From: JBBATK01 sp044228285
Lineage (GTDB): Bacteria > Bacteroidota > Ignavibacteria > Kapaibacteriales > NICIL-2
Direction: 5' to 3'
Length of the DNA: 64,000 nt
Assembly (NCBI GenBank): GCA_044228285.1
Contig: JBGAVD010000007.1
Span: 160,899-224,898, forward strand
Shown: in pieces, positions 41,733 through 51,768 of the stretch
How the letters are laid out: every line of letters starts with the position of its first letter
Numbering within the stretch: the stretch's first letter is position 1
Made by a program: the position numbers and the translations under genes
Notes under the pieces: model-generated
Databases searched by the model: none
What the model was told of the DNA's origin: nothing
The model's input: only the letters and a program-made list of their open reading frames with translations

Positions 41733-42773
41733 CTAGGGTGCAGAAAGCTGACTTGGGTGTTCGCCGCGTAAAAACTGTTCTGCCTCGAGCACGTCTTCTT
41801 CACTGCCCATGAAAACAGGCACCCGCTGATGAATCGTTTCTGGTTTCATCTGCAATACTTCTTGATATCCGTTACTGGCTCGACCACCTGCCTCCTCGAT
41901 GATTGCTGCTAGAGGATTTACTTCGTAAATCAATCGCAGTTTTCCGTAAGGGGAGGAACTGTCGCCGGGATACATAAAGATCCCACCATAAAACAATGTT
42001 CGATGCACATCGGCAATAGCCGTACCAATGTAACGAGAAGAGTACGGACGAGATTTATCGTCTGCAGGAGACTTGATATAATTCACATAGTCCTGCAGAT
42101 TCTTCTCCCACTTGTGATAATTCCCTTCGTTGACGCTATAGATCTTTCCACGTTTTGGGATTTTTACTTGGGAATGCGAGAGAAGAAACTCACCAATGGT
42201 TGGATCGAAGGTAAACACATCTACGCCTTTGCCTGTTGTGTACACAAGCTGAGTACTACTGCCGTAAAGAGCGTAGCCAGCACACACTTGTTTAAATCCA
42301 CATTGTAATACATCTTCAGCGCTGCCATCAGTGGTGAGTTCTGGTTCAATGCGACGGTAGACGGAGAAAATTGTTCCAATGGTGATGTTCACATCGATGT
42401 TGGATGATCCATCCAAAGGATCAAAAGCCAAAACATAGCGACCCTTCTTGTACTCCGCAGGTATCTTCATTAAACCATCAGATTCTTCCGAGGCCATCAC
42501 GCAGAGATGTCCGCCGTGATCCATTGCCCGAAAAATAATGTCGTTTGCAAACTCATCTAGCTTCTTGACTGCTTCACCATGAACATTTGTGGTTTGAGTG
42601 TAGCCAAGAATATCGTTGAGACCTGCTCGACGCACATCGCGGGCGATGATTCGGAGGGCTAGAGTAAGGTCACGTAAAAGACGAGAGAATTCACCTGTAG
42701 CTTCGGGGAACATCCCTTGTTGCTCGGAAATATGTCGCTCAATGGTGACAAGCTTATTAGAATAGTCATTCAT
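41733..42773 (-). CDS. fbp: Fructose-1,6-bisphosphatase, class I
   Basis: 346 residues, normal length. It hydrolyses fructose 1,6-bisphosphate to fructose 6-phosphate in gluconeogenesis, in the cytoplasm. The metal-binding signature FDPLDGSSNIDVN is intact, with ASEESDG upstream as the second metal ligand set. GGIFMYPGDSSSPYGKLRLIYEVNP and AAIIEEAGGRAS supply the substrate-binding and active-site segments. The start MNDYSNKLVTIERH is well placed. It stands alone, between the DUF1801 gene and a divergent glycosyltransferase. Confidence 0.97.
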   Translation of the reverse strand: MNDYSNKLVTIERHISEQQGMFPEATGEFSRLLRDLTLALRIIARDVRRAGLNDILGYTQTTNVHGEAVKKLDEFANDIIFRAMDHGGHLCVMASEESDGLMKIPAEYKKGRYVLAFDPLDGSSNIDVNITIGTIFSVYRRIEPELTTDGSAEDVLQCGFKQVCAGYALYGSSTQLVYTTGKGVDVFTFDPTIGEFLLSHSQVKIPKRGKIYSVNEGNYHKWEKNLQDYVNYIKSPADDKSRPYSSRYIGTAIADVHRTLFYGGIFMYPGDSSSPYGKLRLIYEVNPLAAIIEEAGGRASNGYQEVLQMKPETIHQRVPVFMGSEEDVLEAEQFLRGEHPSQLSAP

Positions 42774-43274
42774 AGAATTCCCCTGAGAATGTGGTCAGTG
42801 GGCAAAGATAGCATCCTACAGCGCATTTTCGAGGCCTACAAACACGAATAAGCTGCTTCGCTTTTCTTATCTCCTTGATTATGATGCAGTGGATATAAAG
42901 CTCTTTCGGGCGGAGGTCTCTCAACCAAGTCCAGTCGAATCTTGAATGAAGTGCCATCAGCTTGGTTGCTCGATGTTCATCATTGAAGACCTTCGCCGCT
43001 GAGCAATCTAGCTGTCAGTTCGAAGGACTCTGCTCTTTCTGTTTCGCGGAGATCTAAGCACGGGCTTTGTTTGTTCGACGCTGATGTTGTCAAACACAGC
43101 CATGCATAAAACCTAGTAAAGCTCGAAAAGACTGGCACTTAAGCAGGTAGCTGCTCGTTAAGCTGGATTTGAGTGAATGATCGTATCTTCAGACAGAATA
43201 CAGGAAAATCGCGTCAGCCATCTTCTACTCCCTAGTTTTGTTGTTCGAATAATCAACCATACTCAGACGAGTCT
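42774..43274. other. Divergent intergenic region
   Basis: 500 bp between fbp (leftward) and a glycosyltransferase (rightward). It should carry both promoters. I see no clear gene; a block near 42985 (cttcgccgctgagc, cgaaggactctgctcttt) is weakly reminiscent of the dispersed repeat. Confidence 0.3.
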
Positions 43275-44291
43275 GTGCAACGAGAACGTGCATTAACCGT
43301 GCTGCATTCAGCACGCAGAATTGGAATCGTACGAACCGATCGTCTCGGCGATATGGTTCTCACTCTTCCCTTAGTTCGTGCTCTGCACAAACTGTTGCCA
43401 GACGCGTCGATTGAGGTGATTTGTCGGTCCTATGTTCGTGATCTTGTTGAGAATCAGGACTCGATCCAGGCTGTGCATTATGTGGACGAGCATTCGCTCG
43501 ACTACATTCTTCAAGAAAACATCTTCGATGTGCTCTTCTTTCCGCGACCTGTTTTTTCTGAGCTGTGGAGCGCCGTCAAAGCGGCGGTCCCTTTGCGTGT
43601 TGGCTCTGCGTATCGTCTTTACTCTGCTCTCTTCTCCTTCGGCATTCGTGATCATCGAAAAAATGCCAAGCACCACGAGGCAGAGTATAATGTTCGAATG
43701 CTTGATGCACTCACCAACGATACTGCCACTGTGCAACTTCTAAGACCGTATGTTAACGAGCGAGCGAGCGGCGAAGCGCGAGAATTATTATCTCAAGCAG
43801 GAATTCACCCAGGTGAAGCCTTTTACGTCATTCACCCTGGTAGCGGCAATTCAGCGCAGGACTGGCCTGCCCAGAACTTCGGAGCAGCAGCATTGGCTCT
43901 TTCTCAAGCCACAGGTGCCCGAATTGTTCTCACGGGAACAAAGGACGAATCACTAAAGTGTAGAACCGTAGAAGAACATTGCCCAGGTGCCTTGAACCTC
44001 TGCGCCAAGTTAGATATGCCAACGCTCATAGCACTTCTCGATACTAGCTCACTCCTCCTTGCAAATTCAACAGGGGTCTTACACGTGGCTGCATCCCTGG
44101 ATACACCCGTAGTCGGATTGTATCCGAATAGTCCGGCTATGAGTGCGGCACGTTGGGGACCATATTCGGAGAAATCTCGGGTGCTTAGTCCACCAGAGCG
44201 TATCAACCCGGCTCGACGTGATACCATGGCGGAAATTACTGTCGACTCGGTTGTCAACTCAGCTTTAGAACTCCTGCAACAGTTGCGCTGA
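43275..44291 (+). CDS. Glycosyltransferase family 9 (heptosyltransferase-like)
   Basis: 338 residues with a GTG start. The GT9 pattern is clear: IGIVRTDRLGDMVLTLPLVRAL at the N-terminus, YVIHPGSGNSAQDWP for the donor-binding turn, ARIVLTGTKDESLK, then ANSTGVLHVAASLDTPVVGLY near the end. It probably transfers ADP-heptose or a similar sugar to lipopolysaccharide core on the cytoplasmic side of the inner membrane. A small membrane-segment gene follows 44 nt downstream. Confidence 0.9.
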   Translation: MQRERALTVLHSARRIGIVRTDRLGDMVLTLPLVRALHKLLPDASIEVICRSYVRDLVENQDSIQAVHYVDEHSLDYILQENIFDVLFFPRPVFSELWSAVKAAVPLRVGSAYRLYSALFSFGIRDHRKNAKHHEAEYNVRMLDALTNDTATVQLLRPYVNERASGEARELLSQAGIHPGEAFYVIHPGSGNSAQDWPAQNFGAAALALSQATGARIVLTGTKDESLKCRTVEEHCPGALNLCAKLDMPTLIALLDTSSLLLANSTGVLHVAASLDTPVVGLYPNSPAMSAARWGPYSEKSRVLSPPERINPARRDTMAEITVDSVVNSALELLQQLR

Positions 44292-44335
44292 TATTGTTTC
44301 CATACAGTATTTTGGGGCTCAGCCTTAGAACGCGC

Positions 44336-44695
44336 ATGCTCCGCAAACTCGGACACATCATCCTCTTTCTCTGCTTCTTGCTCTACTCACAGAGCATCGT
44401 GGTGATGTGGTGTCTGTACTTTATTGAGAAGCATGACATCGTTCTCTACTATGAAGTAGCCGAAGACACCTCCAACGGTCTGCGCTTCATGCAGAAAATC
44501 TGTGATGCACATCGAGGTGAGCACAATGGTGCTCTTTCCTTGATTAAAGTCGTTGAACGTACTCCCCCATACCTTCTCGTGCAGAAGCTTGATCTCAGCA
44601 TAGCACATCGAGAAGTCATACCAATCATAGAGCAAGAGCCTTTGCCAATTGATGACAAAGTTGGTTGCTCGGTTTTCCATCCCCCTAGAGCATAG
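44336..44695 (+). CDS. Small exported or membrane protein upstream of the TonB receptor
   Basis: 119 residues from MLRKLGHIILFLCFLLYSQS (ATG at 44336), a strong hydrophobic N-terminus continuing to VVMWCLYFIEKHDIVLYYEV, so a signal anchor or signal peptide. The frame is open from 44294. It sits between the glycosyltransferase and a TonB-dependent receptor on the same strand, where small accessory exported proteins often occur. Competing minus-strand frames look like shadows. No family recognised. Confidence 0.45.
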   Translation: MLRKLGHIILFLCFLLYSQSIVVMWCLYFIEKHDIVLYYEVAEDTSNGLRFMQKICDAHRGEHNGALSLIKVVERTPPYLLVQKLDLSIAHREVIPIIEQEPLPIDDKVGCSVFHPPRA

Positions 44696-44922
44696 CACAG
44701 CATATAGTCCACTTCCGTCACACTGCCTCCTAAGCATTCTCTAGAAAGCTGAGCTAAAGGCATGTGTCACGATCTATTGTCGTACCTGTATTGCAACTGC
44801 AGACACTGTCTGCTCTCCCTCTGCTACGCTTTGAGTTGAAACTCATTCGACTCGGGCACAGAGCGTTGCATTCACAGAAAGTGCTGTTGTCTCTCTATGT
44901 GAAAACCTATTCGACCAATTCT

Positions 44923-47136
44923 ATGAAATCAAGAAATATCCCTATCAAATCCTTACAAAGCTTTTGTGCTCTTTTCTTTGCGATGGCCGTACTGTCTACT
45001 ACTATGTATTCACAAGAAGCCAAGAGTAAGAGCAAGACTAAAGTCAAGACCGATACAATGCATTACAATACTCAGATGATCACGGTCACCGCGAACCGTC
45101 TGCCTACTGAGAATATCAACGTACCAGCAGCCGTGAGCGTTGTACCGAAAGAGCAGTTCCAAAACAATCGTGGATTTGGCTTGGACGAAGCGCTCTCACT
45201 TGTTCCAGGAGCTCTCGTTCAGTCGCGCGCAGGAAATCAAGATGTTCGCGTTATGGTTCGTGGCTTTGGTGCACGTGGCGCAGGTCAACGATCGAACGCC
45301 GGTACATCTCGCGGTATTCGTTTTTATGTTGATGGACTTCCACTCACCGAACCGGACGGCAGAACCTCGTTCGATCTTTTAGATCTCAGCACTGCCAGTT
45401 CTATTGAAGTCATTCGCTCGAACACCTCTGCACTCTGGGGCAATGCTTCAGGAGCGGTAGTGAATATTAGAACAACGCCACAGCAAGACGGACATTTTGC
45501 CACAGCTGGCAATTCTATTGGATCATTTGGATACATGAAGCAGTACACATCGATGGGCACCCAGATTGGGTCGTCTAAAGTGTGGGCTAACGTCAGCAAT
45601 ACCACCTTCGACGGCTGGCGCGCGCACTCCGCTTCCTCGTGGTTTATGGCTAGTGCTGGAGTTGAGGCACAACTAGCTCCTAAAACACGGCTTGGAGTTA
45701 TTGCTTCTGCAGCATCGAATATGTTTCGCATTCCGGGTCCACTCACCCAGGCTCAATATGATGCGGACCCGACTCAGGCTCAGAATGACACCATTGCTTA
45801 CAATCCAACATTCGTTACTCGTGACGAACGTCGATATAATCGCATTGGGCGTCTTGGCATGACCTTGGACCACGAACTCGCTGACGGACATTCCATCACC
45901 TCCAGCGTCTTTGCAGAGCCTAAGTACTTACAGCGCTCAGAACGAAACACCTTTCGTGACTTTACGCGCTATCACTTTGGGGGCAGTTTCGTGTATAACT
46001 TCAAGACTGAAATAAGCAGTGAGATACAGAGTCACTTCATGACAGGAGTTGATGATCAATATCAAGACGGTGCTATTCTCTTCTACAACTTGAATCCTCT
46101 GACAGCTGGTCGTGGAACAACAGTTGCCGACAACAAGCGCGAGGGAGCAAACAACTTTGGATTCTTCTTCCAGGAGTTATTGCGCATCAATTCAGCGCTG
46201 ACCGTCCTTCTTGGAGGTCGTATTGATCGCATTAGCAACTACAGTCAGAATTACCTCAATCCTAAGATTGATCAGGATAAAGTCTTTTCTCAGTTCTCAC
46301 CAAAGCTCAGTGTGAGTTACTCTCTTAGCAATAATATGGCTGTGTATGCTCTGTATTCAAGCGGTGTTGAGGTTCCTGCAGGTAATGAGACAGATCCATC
46401 ATCGACTGTTTTACAGGATAGTATACATTCTATCAACTCCCTTCTCGACCCTATTCGCAGCAATACTATTGAAGTTGGCTTAAAGCACATGGTCAACATC
46501 GACGGATCCTTCCTGCGCGCACTGAGCTATGATCTAGCGGTTTACAACATCGGAATCAAGAATGAATTGATCCCTTATCGTGGCGGCAGATTCTATATGT
46601 CGGCAGGTGAATCACAACGTACGGGGGTTGAGCTGGGAGCTACTCTCAGCACGCAGATTGGTTTAAGTTTGATGGCATCATTCAGCTATGCGTCTAACAT
46701 CCTCAGTTCCTATGTCATTGACTCATCATTCGTGAATGCATCACTGGCAGGACGCACCCTGGACCTCTCGAACAATAAAGCTCCTGGCATCCCTCAGATT
46801 TTCAGCACACTGCGTCTTCGTTACGTTCCTACGTTTTTGTCGCAAGCGTTTGTTGAAGCCGAGTTCCGCACGGTTGGCGAGTATTTTGTCAATGATGTGA
46901 ACACAACAAAGGCAAGTGCTTATTCAGTTGTGGATATCGGCGCTGGTTATGACCTGGCAATCACCGACAATCTTAGTGTGCGCGCGAATGTTCGCATGAA
47001 CAACGCAGCTGATTCAAAGTATGTATCCAGTGTATGGATCAACCCAGACCTCTCGGCTACCGGTGCACCAGTGTTCATTGAACCTGGCTTAGCGCGCAAC
47101 TTCCTCGCGAATATTGCTCTCAATGTTCGCTGGTAA
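44923..47136 (+). CDS. TonB-dependent outer-membrane receptor
   Basis: 737 residues from MKSRNIPIKSLQSFCALFF (ATG at 44923), signal peptide ending TTMYSQ; the frame is open to 44764 but the extension buries the signal. Plug domain at about 45-165: MITVTANRLPTENINVPAAV, LDEALSLVPGALVQSRAG, VMVRGFGARGAGQR, IRFYVDGLPLTEPDG, IEVIRSNTSALWGNASGAVV. The remainder is a 22-strand barrel ending in FLANIALNVRW, with a terminal aromatic. It resembles ferric-siderophore, FecA-type or copper receptors. The substrate is unknown. A terminator follows directly. Confidence 0.9.
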   Translation: MKSRNIPIKSLQSFCALFFAMAVLSTTMYSQEAKSKSKTKVKTDTMHYNTQMITVTANRLPTENINVPAAVSVVPKEQFQNNRGFGLDEALSLVPGALVQSRAGNQDVRVMVRGFGARGAGQRSNAGTSRGIRFYVDGLPLTEPDGRTSFDLLDLSTASSIEVIRSNTSALWGNASGAVVNIRTTPQQDGHFATAGNSIGSFGYMKQYTSMGTQIGSSKVWANVSNTTFDGWRAHSASSWFMASAGVEAQLAPKTRLGVIASAASNMFRIPGPLTQAQYDADPTQAQNDTIAYNPTFVTRDERRYNRIGRLGMTLDHELADGHSITSSVFAEPKYLQRSERNTFRDFTRYHFGGSFVYNFKTEISSEIQSHFMTGVDDQYQDGAILFYNLNPLTAGRGTTVADNKREGANNFGFFFQELLRINSALTVLLGGRIDRISNYSQNYLNPKIDQDKVFSQFSPKLSVSYSLSNNMAVYALYSSGVEVPAGNETDPSSTVLQDSIHSINSLLDPIRSNTIEVGLKHMVNIDGSFLRALSYDLAVYNIGIKNELIPYRGGRFYMSAGESQRTGVELGATLSTQIGLSLMASFSYASNILSSYVIDSSFVNASLAGRTLDLSNNKAPGIPQIFSTLRLRYVPTFLSQAFVEAEFRTVGEYFVNDVNTTKASAYSVVDIGAGYDLAITDNLSVRANVRMNNAADSKYVSSVWINPDLSATGAPVFIEPGLARNFLANIALNVRW

Positions 47137-47160
47137 GTAGCTTTTGTTCGATCATGCAAA

Positions 47161-47191
47161 ACAGCGACAAGCACTGCTTGTCGCTGTTTTT
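47161..47191 (+). terminator. Rho-independent terminator after the TonB receptor
   Basis: acagcgacaagc and gcttgtcgctgt form a 12-bp perfect stem with a 3-nt loop, followed by a run of five T. It starts 24 bp after the stop codon. Confidence 0.9.
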
Positions 47192-47618
47192 GCTTTATAG
47201 CCCATCGGTGGTGCTTAGTGCCTGAGGTGTTGGAGACAGCAACAACGCTACAACAAACTCTTTTCGTACTATACAACAAGCATTCGGTCACTACAGACAT
47301 TCGGTGCAAAGAGAGTAAAGTTGTCGCGGATTCATGCATCAGCTCTTGTTAACCGAGATTGCTCTGATCAACGGTGTATGAGAAGATAGGAGCAGCAGAC
47401 TGTTTTTTCCAATGCAGCGAGCTTCGCTCGCTGCATGAAGCAAAGACTCCCTAGAATCGTTACTCGCTACAAACCTTCAGCACTGTCGACTCCATTCCTC
47501 CCTGCTCTTGAGATCGGTTCCAAAAGAGCTGTCCTTAGGATTGAGACTTGCCAAGCAAAGCGGAAGGTGCTATGTTGCGCAACACTCCATTTGAAACACC
47601 CATGAGACCCAGAGTCCT
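47192..47618. other. Gap with a stable hairpin
   Basis: No credible gene. At 47412-47436 atgcagcgagc and gctcgctgcat form an 11-bp perfect stem with a ttc loop (gaa on the other strand). It is preceded by tttttt on the plus strand and not followed by a U-tract, so it may act as a terminator only for leftward transcripts, weakly, or be a repeat-type palindrome. Confidence 0.4.
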
Positions 47619-48938
47619 ATGCATCTAGAGAAAACAACACGGCCTTGGTGGAAGCTGAGTCTTGCACAACAAATTCTTCTTGGAATGGCACTCGGTGGTT
47701 TGCTGGGCTATGTCCAGCCAGACTGGGGAAACGGCATATTCTTCTTGCGAGACATCTTCCTCAATCTCATCAAGAGCATCATCGCACCTTTGGTCTTTTC
47801 TACTATTGTTGTTGGTATTGCCGCCAGTGGCGGTGCCAGACACGTTGGCCGCATGGGTTTCCGCTCCATCCTCTACTTCGAGATTGTGACCACCATCGCC
47901 TTGTTCTTAGGTCTGGCGGTTGTAAACCTAAGTCAGCCGGGAGTTGGCATCACCCTAAGTGGGTCAACAGATGCCGTACAGTCGATCGCTCAGACGCAGC
48001 CCAAGACTCTCGTGCAAACCATCGTGCACATTTTCCCTTCAAATATCATCGATGCAATGGCACACAATGACGTGCTGCAGATTGTTGCCTTCTCAATACT
48101 CTTTGGTTTTGGAGTAGCAGCGGTTGGCGAAGCAGCTCAGCCTTTAGTGCGTGTGTGTGAGAATGTTGCACAAGTAATGTTTCGATTCACAGAATATGTC
48201 ATGCTCTTTGCTCCCATCGGTATTGGGGCAGCTATGGCACATACCATTGCGCAGCATGGCTTACACATTCTTGCCAACCTTGGAATACTCATTGGATCGC
48301 TGTATGTGGCACTCATCATTTTTGTAGTCGTTGTGTTTGGAGCAATCGCACTGCTTATCCGTCTACCCTTGAAGCAGTTTCTTCAAGCAGTGCGCGAACC
48401 TTTCATGTTGGCATTTGTTACCACTAGTAGCGAGAGTGCATTGCCAAAGGCAATGGAGAATATGGAAGCGTTTGGCGTTCCAAAACGCATTGTAGGATTT
48501 GTAATGCCAGCTGGATATTCCTTTAATCTCGACGGAACCACACTCTACCTCTCCATGGCTAGCGTATTTCTGATGCAGGCGATAAGCAGTAGTACGGGAG
48601 GACAATTTCAGTTCAGTTTCGGACAACAGATCACCATGATGCTGGCACTCATGATCACCAGTAAAGGCGTCGCTGCAGTGCCAAGAGCGTCACTCGTCAT
48701 CTTGATGGCAACGGCTACGAGTTTTGTGCCTCATGAGTATCAGGCTATGGTTGGTATTGGTGTGGCGATGATCTTTGGCGTTGATGAGTTCATGGACATG
48801 GCTCGTACATCCGTCAATCTTCTCGGCAATTGTCTTGCAACGGTAGTCATTGCGCGCTGGGAAGGAGTCTTCAATGACGAACAAGCGCGAGCTTATGGAA
48901 GTGTCGTTGTACCAGCAATCGAAGGCAACGAAGCCTAA
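47619..48938 (+). CDS. Dicarboxylate/amino acid:cation symporter (DAACS family)
   Basis: 439 residues with about eight membrane segments and two re-entrant loops. It imports C4-dicarboxylates or glutamate/aspartate with protons or sodium across the inner membrane. Family motifs are SIIAPLVFSTIVVGI near residue 50, TSSESALPKAMENM for the first hairpin, GYSFNLDGTTLYLSMASVF, TSKGVAAVPRASLVIL, and GVDEFMDMARTSVNLLGN with the substrate-binding Asp/Arg region. Length and motifs are complete. GltP and DctA cannot be separated by eye. Confidence 0.95.
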   Translation: MHLEKTTRPWWKLSLAQQILLGMALGGLLGYVQPDWGNGIFFLRDIFLNLIKSIIAPLVFSTIVVGIAASGGARHVGRMGFRSILYFEIVTTIALFLGLAVVNLSQPGVGITLSGSTDAVQSIAQTQPKTLVQTIVHIFPSNIIDAMAHNDVLQIVAFSILFGFGVAAVGEAAQPLVRVCENVAQVMFRFTEYVMLFAPIGIGAAMAHTIAQHGLHILANLGILIGSLYVALIIFVVVVFGAIALLIRLPLKQFLQAVREPFMLAFVTTSSESALPKAMENMEAFGVPKRIVGFVMPAGYSFNLDGTTLYLSMASVFLMQAISSSTGGQFQFSFGQQITMMLALMITSKGVAAVPRASLVILMATATSFVPHEYQAMVGIGVAMIFGVDEFMDMARTSVNLLGNCLATVVIARWEGVFNDEQARAYGSVVVPAIEGNEA

Positions 48939-49042
48939 TCAAGGTTGTTTAACCAAAGGCCTCGAAACGAGTTTCTACAACAAGCAGAAGACGCAGCTCT
49001 GATCCAAGGGCAGGTACACACGAGCGACAATGTAATACTCCC

Positions 49043-50368
49043 TTAAGGTGAAGTTGAGCTAGTGCAGAGCAAATCCAACTGCTTTGCCAGTGCTTTGGCT
49101 GCTTCACGTCGTTCATATCGCTGTATGGCCTCGACTTTTGGTTCGTATAGAGCTTGACCTACTCTCCACTTTTTCACAAACTCCAAGACAACAGCGGCGC
49201 AACGTTCCACCTCGCCAGCGCTGATAACAGCACCAGCTTGAGTTTCTTCAATGAGCGATGCAACGGCACTTTGCAGTGGAGCTAGAGCGAGGACTGGCTT
49301 CATGACGCCGATGTATTCGTACACCTTTCCTGGGACAATCGCATTGCTCTCCTTAGCATCGTCAACAATGAGTAGCAGTAAGTCGCTTCGAAGCAACCAG
49401 CCTACACTTTCTTTGTGCGGCACATAAGGAATAATCTCAATACTCTTTGCCACTACGCTGGCTTGAAACTTCGCTTGAACATCGTCTCCTACTCTGCCCA
49501 CACAGCGCAAACAAAACTCTTCTGCTCGAAGTTGTCCCTGTTGAATTAAGAGTTCCACTGCTTGTAGCAAGGTGTCTGGATTTCGCAGACCATAGAGCGA
49601 GCCAGAGTAGCAGATAGTGAAGCGATCGTTGGGCTGTTGGTCAACCTGCGGAAACTCGTCGCTATCATAGCCATTGGGAACATGTACGAACTTTGTGGCA
49701 TCAAGCTCTGGATACTTAGAGAGAGCGTCACTGATGATCCCTTCCCACGCGCATTCCACCACGTCAGCCTCACGAAGAACACTATGCTCCAGTGAACGAT
49801 CAATCAATTTTGGAAGCCACCAGCGATCAGGTGTCGTGAGAAAATCTGTCCAGGGATCTCGAAGTCCCGCAATCCACGGTAAGCGCGATGAACGTTTTAG
49901 AGAGCGCCCAATCAGCGAGCAGGTGTATGGCGGCGATGATGAATAAATGGCATGGATCTCATGATCTTTCATGAGCTGCTTTGCAGCAGAGACGGCGCTG
50001 AAGAGCCAACCAATGCGAGCGTCAGGGATAAAGAAGGTCGCACGAATCCACTGTGCCAGCTTCTTTTTCCAGCTTCCACTTTGTTGGGTAGTCAACACGC
50101 TCACATCAATAGCCGTGTTTTGCTTCTCGCCGACGAAGAACTTATAGATATCATAGGGCTCATAAATGTGCGTTCGCTTCACGATGATAGAAGGATCGAC
50201 GGTAGCAAGCAACGACTCATCACGTGCTGGAAAGGTACCATTCTCCACGGTGAGAACGATTGGATTCCAACCAAACAGCGGAAGGTACTTTACCATTTTT
50301 AGCACGCGCTGTACTCCAGGACCACCCGAAGGCGGAAAGTAGTACGCGATAATGAGCAGGTTTTTCAT
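49043..50368 (-). CDS. Glycosyltransferase family 4
   Basis: 441 residues. The N-terminus IIAYYFPPSGGPGVQRVLKM is the typical GT4 acceptor-domain loop. The C-terminal donor domain has FTICYSGSLYGLRNPDTLLQ and LLIVDDAKESNAIVPGKVYEYIG, with the conserved PGKxYEY segment and Glu. It probably adds a sugar in polysaccharide or lipopolysaccharide synthesis on the cytoplasmic face of the inner membrane. It is monocistronic and divergent from the next gene. Confidence 0.9.
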   Translation of the reverse strand: MKNLLIIAYYFPPSGGPGVQRVLKMVKYLPLFGWNPIVLTVENGTFPARDESLLATVDPSIIVKRTHIYEPYDIYKFFVGEKQNTAIDVSVLTTQQSGSWKKKLAQWIRATFFIPDARIGWLFSAVSAAKQLMKDHEIHAIYSSSPPYTCSLIGRSLKRSSRLPWIAGLRDPWTDFLTTPDRWWLPKLIDRSLEHSVLREADVVECAWEGIISDALSKYPELDATKFVHVPNGYDSDEFPQVDQQPNDRFTICYSGSLYGLRNPDTLLQAVELLIQQGQLRAEEFCLRCVGRVGDDVQAKFQASVVAKSIEIIPYVPHKESVGWLLRSDLLLLIVDDAKESNAIVPGKVYEYIGVMKPVLALAPLQSAVASLIEETQAGAVISAGEVERCAAVVLEFVKKWRVGQALYEPKVEAIQRYERREAAKALAKQLDLLCTSSTSP

Positions 50369-50599
50369 GTCTCTAAATTACGAAGCAGCCTTGGCTTGAA
50401 TTCTATGGGATTGATTGACCTCAGGACAATTCGGCGGACTCAAGTCCTTGTTAGTGCCTAGATCGTACACTATTGAGAGAATACGCTGTTCTTTTGGACA
50501 TCAGTACATGATTCTCAGCACTTAATGGTTGGCATTGATCTTCCATTAGTCTCTCAATGAATTCTCTCCTATATTGACGGATACTTCAGCAGGAGCAAG

Positions 50600-51649
50600 A
50601 TGAAAGAACGTCTCAACTCAATCGATTTTGTGCGTGGACTCGTGATGGTTATCATGGCACTTGACCACGTGCGTGACTACTTCTCGCACCCTGGAATGAA
50701 TCCGACCGATATGGATACAACAACACCTGCGTTGTTCTTCACTCGTTGGATTACGCACTTCTGCGCTCCGGTATTCGTGTTTCTCGCGGGAACCGGCGCG
50801 TATCTGCAGATCATTCGTGGTACTTCGAAATCAGATCTCTCAACGTTCCTTGTGAGTCGTGGCATCTGGCTCATCATTTTAGAGCTCACGCTCGTGCGCT
50901 CGGCTTGGACTTTCACACCCTTCGAAGTCTCCATGCTCTTCGTGCAAGTGATTTGGGCTCTCGGCTGGAGTATGATCGTATTAGCAGCTCTTTTACATTT
51001 ACCACACACCGGTGACGCACTCACTCCAGTTCAAGGAATTCGCTTTGTGCCATTCTATCCTCTTATTCCTTGGTTAGGTGTGATGGCTGTTGGCTACGCA
51101 TTTGGAAGCTTGTACGCACGGGAGCGAAGCGAGCGGATAAAGATAATGAACCTGCTTGGTCTTGTATTGTTCATCGCATTCATTGTTATACGAACATTGA
51201 ATGTGTACGGCGACCCTGAGCCTTGGTCAGTGCAGCGTGACCCAAGCATCACCATTCTGTCCTTTCTGAATTGCACCAAATATCCTCCCTCATTGGCTTA
51301 CCTCCTGATGACCTTAGGACCCGCCATTCTGCTCCTTAGCGCGGCGGAAAAGTGGTCAGGAGCGCTCATGGAAAAGATTACGGTGTTTGGTCGCGTTCCC
51401 ATGTTCTACTATTTGCTCCATATACCTCTAATTCACGGTTTGTCGATTGGAATCGAGCTCATGCGCGGTTATGACGCTTCTTTACTGATCGGGAATGTCT
51501 TTTCGCGTTCATTCCCTCCAGAATTCGGCTTTGATCTGCCTATCGTGTATGCATTTTGGATAGCCATAGTGCTCATTCTCTACCCACTGTGTGTATGGTA
51601 TGCGGCGCTGAAGAAGCGAAGCACAAATCCTTTGCTTCGGTATTTGTAG
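50600..51649 (+). CDS. DUF1624 / HGSNAT-like membrane protein
   Basis: 349 residues with about nine or ten membrane segments. The N-terminus SIDFVRGLVMVIMALDHVRD is the signature of the heparan-alpha-glucosaminide N-acetyltransferase-like family (DUF1624), followed by THFCAPVFVFLAGTGAYL. It may transfer an acyl group across the inner membrane; the substrate is unknown. The start is supported by aggag at 50591-50595, four bases before the ATG. Confidence 0.9.
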   Translation: MKERLNSIDFVRGLVMVIMALDHVRDYFSHPGMNPTDMDTTTPALFFTRWITHFCAPVFVFLAGTGAYLQIIRGTSKSDLSTFLVSRGIWLIILELTLVRSAWTFTPFEVSMLFVQVIWALGWSMIVLAALLHLPHTGDALTPVQGIRFVPFYPLIPWLGVMAVGYAFGSLYARERSERIKIMNLLGLVLFIAFIVIRTLNVYGDPEPWSVQRDPSITILSFLNCTKYPPSLAYLLMTLGPAILLLSAAEKWSGALMEKITVFGRVPMFYYLLHIPLIHGLSIGIELMRGYDASLLIGNVFSRSFPPEFGFDLPIVYAFWIAIVLILYPLCVWYAALKKRSTNPLLRYL

Positions 51650-51768
51650 CAGCGAGGAATAGTTCGGAACTTTGCAGGCAACACGGTCGCTCATGAGTTC
51701 GGTGTTTGGCTCCGATTGCTGTGCCTGATTTTCAAATGTGCAGCCCACTTACTTTACTTTCTCTGTCC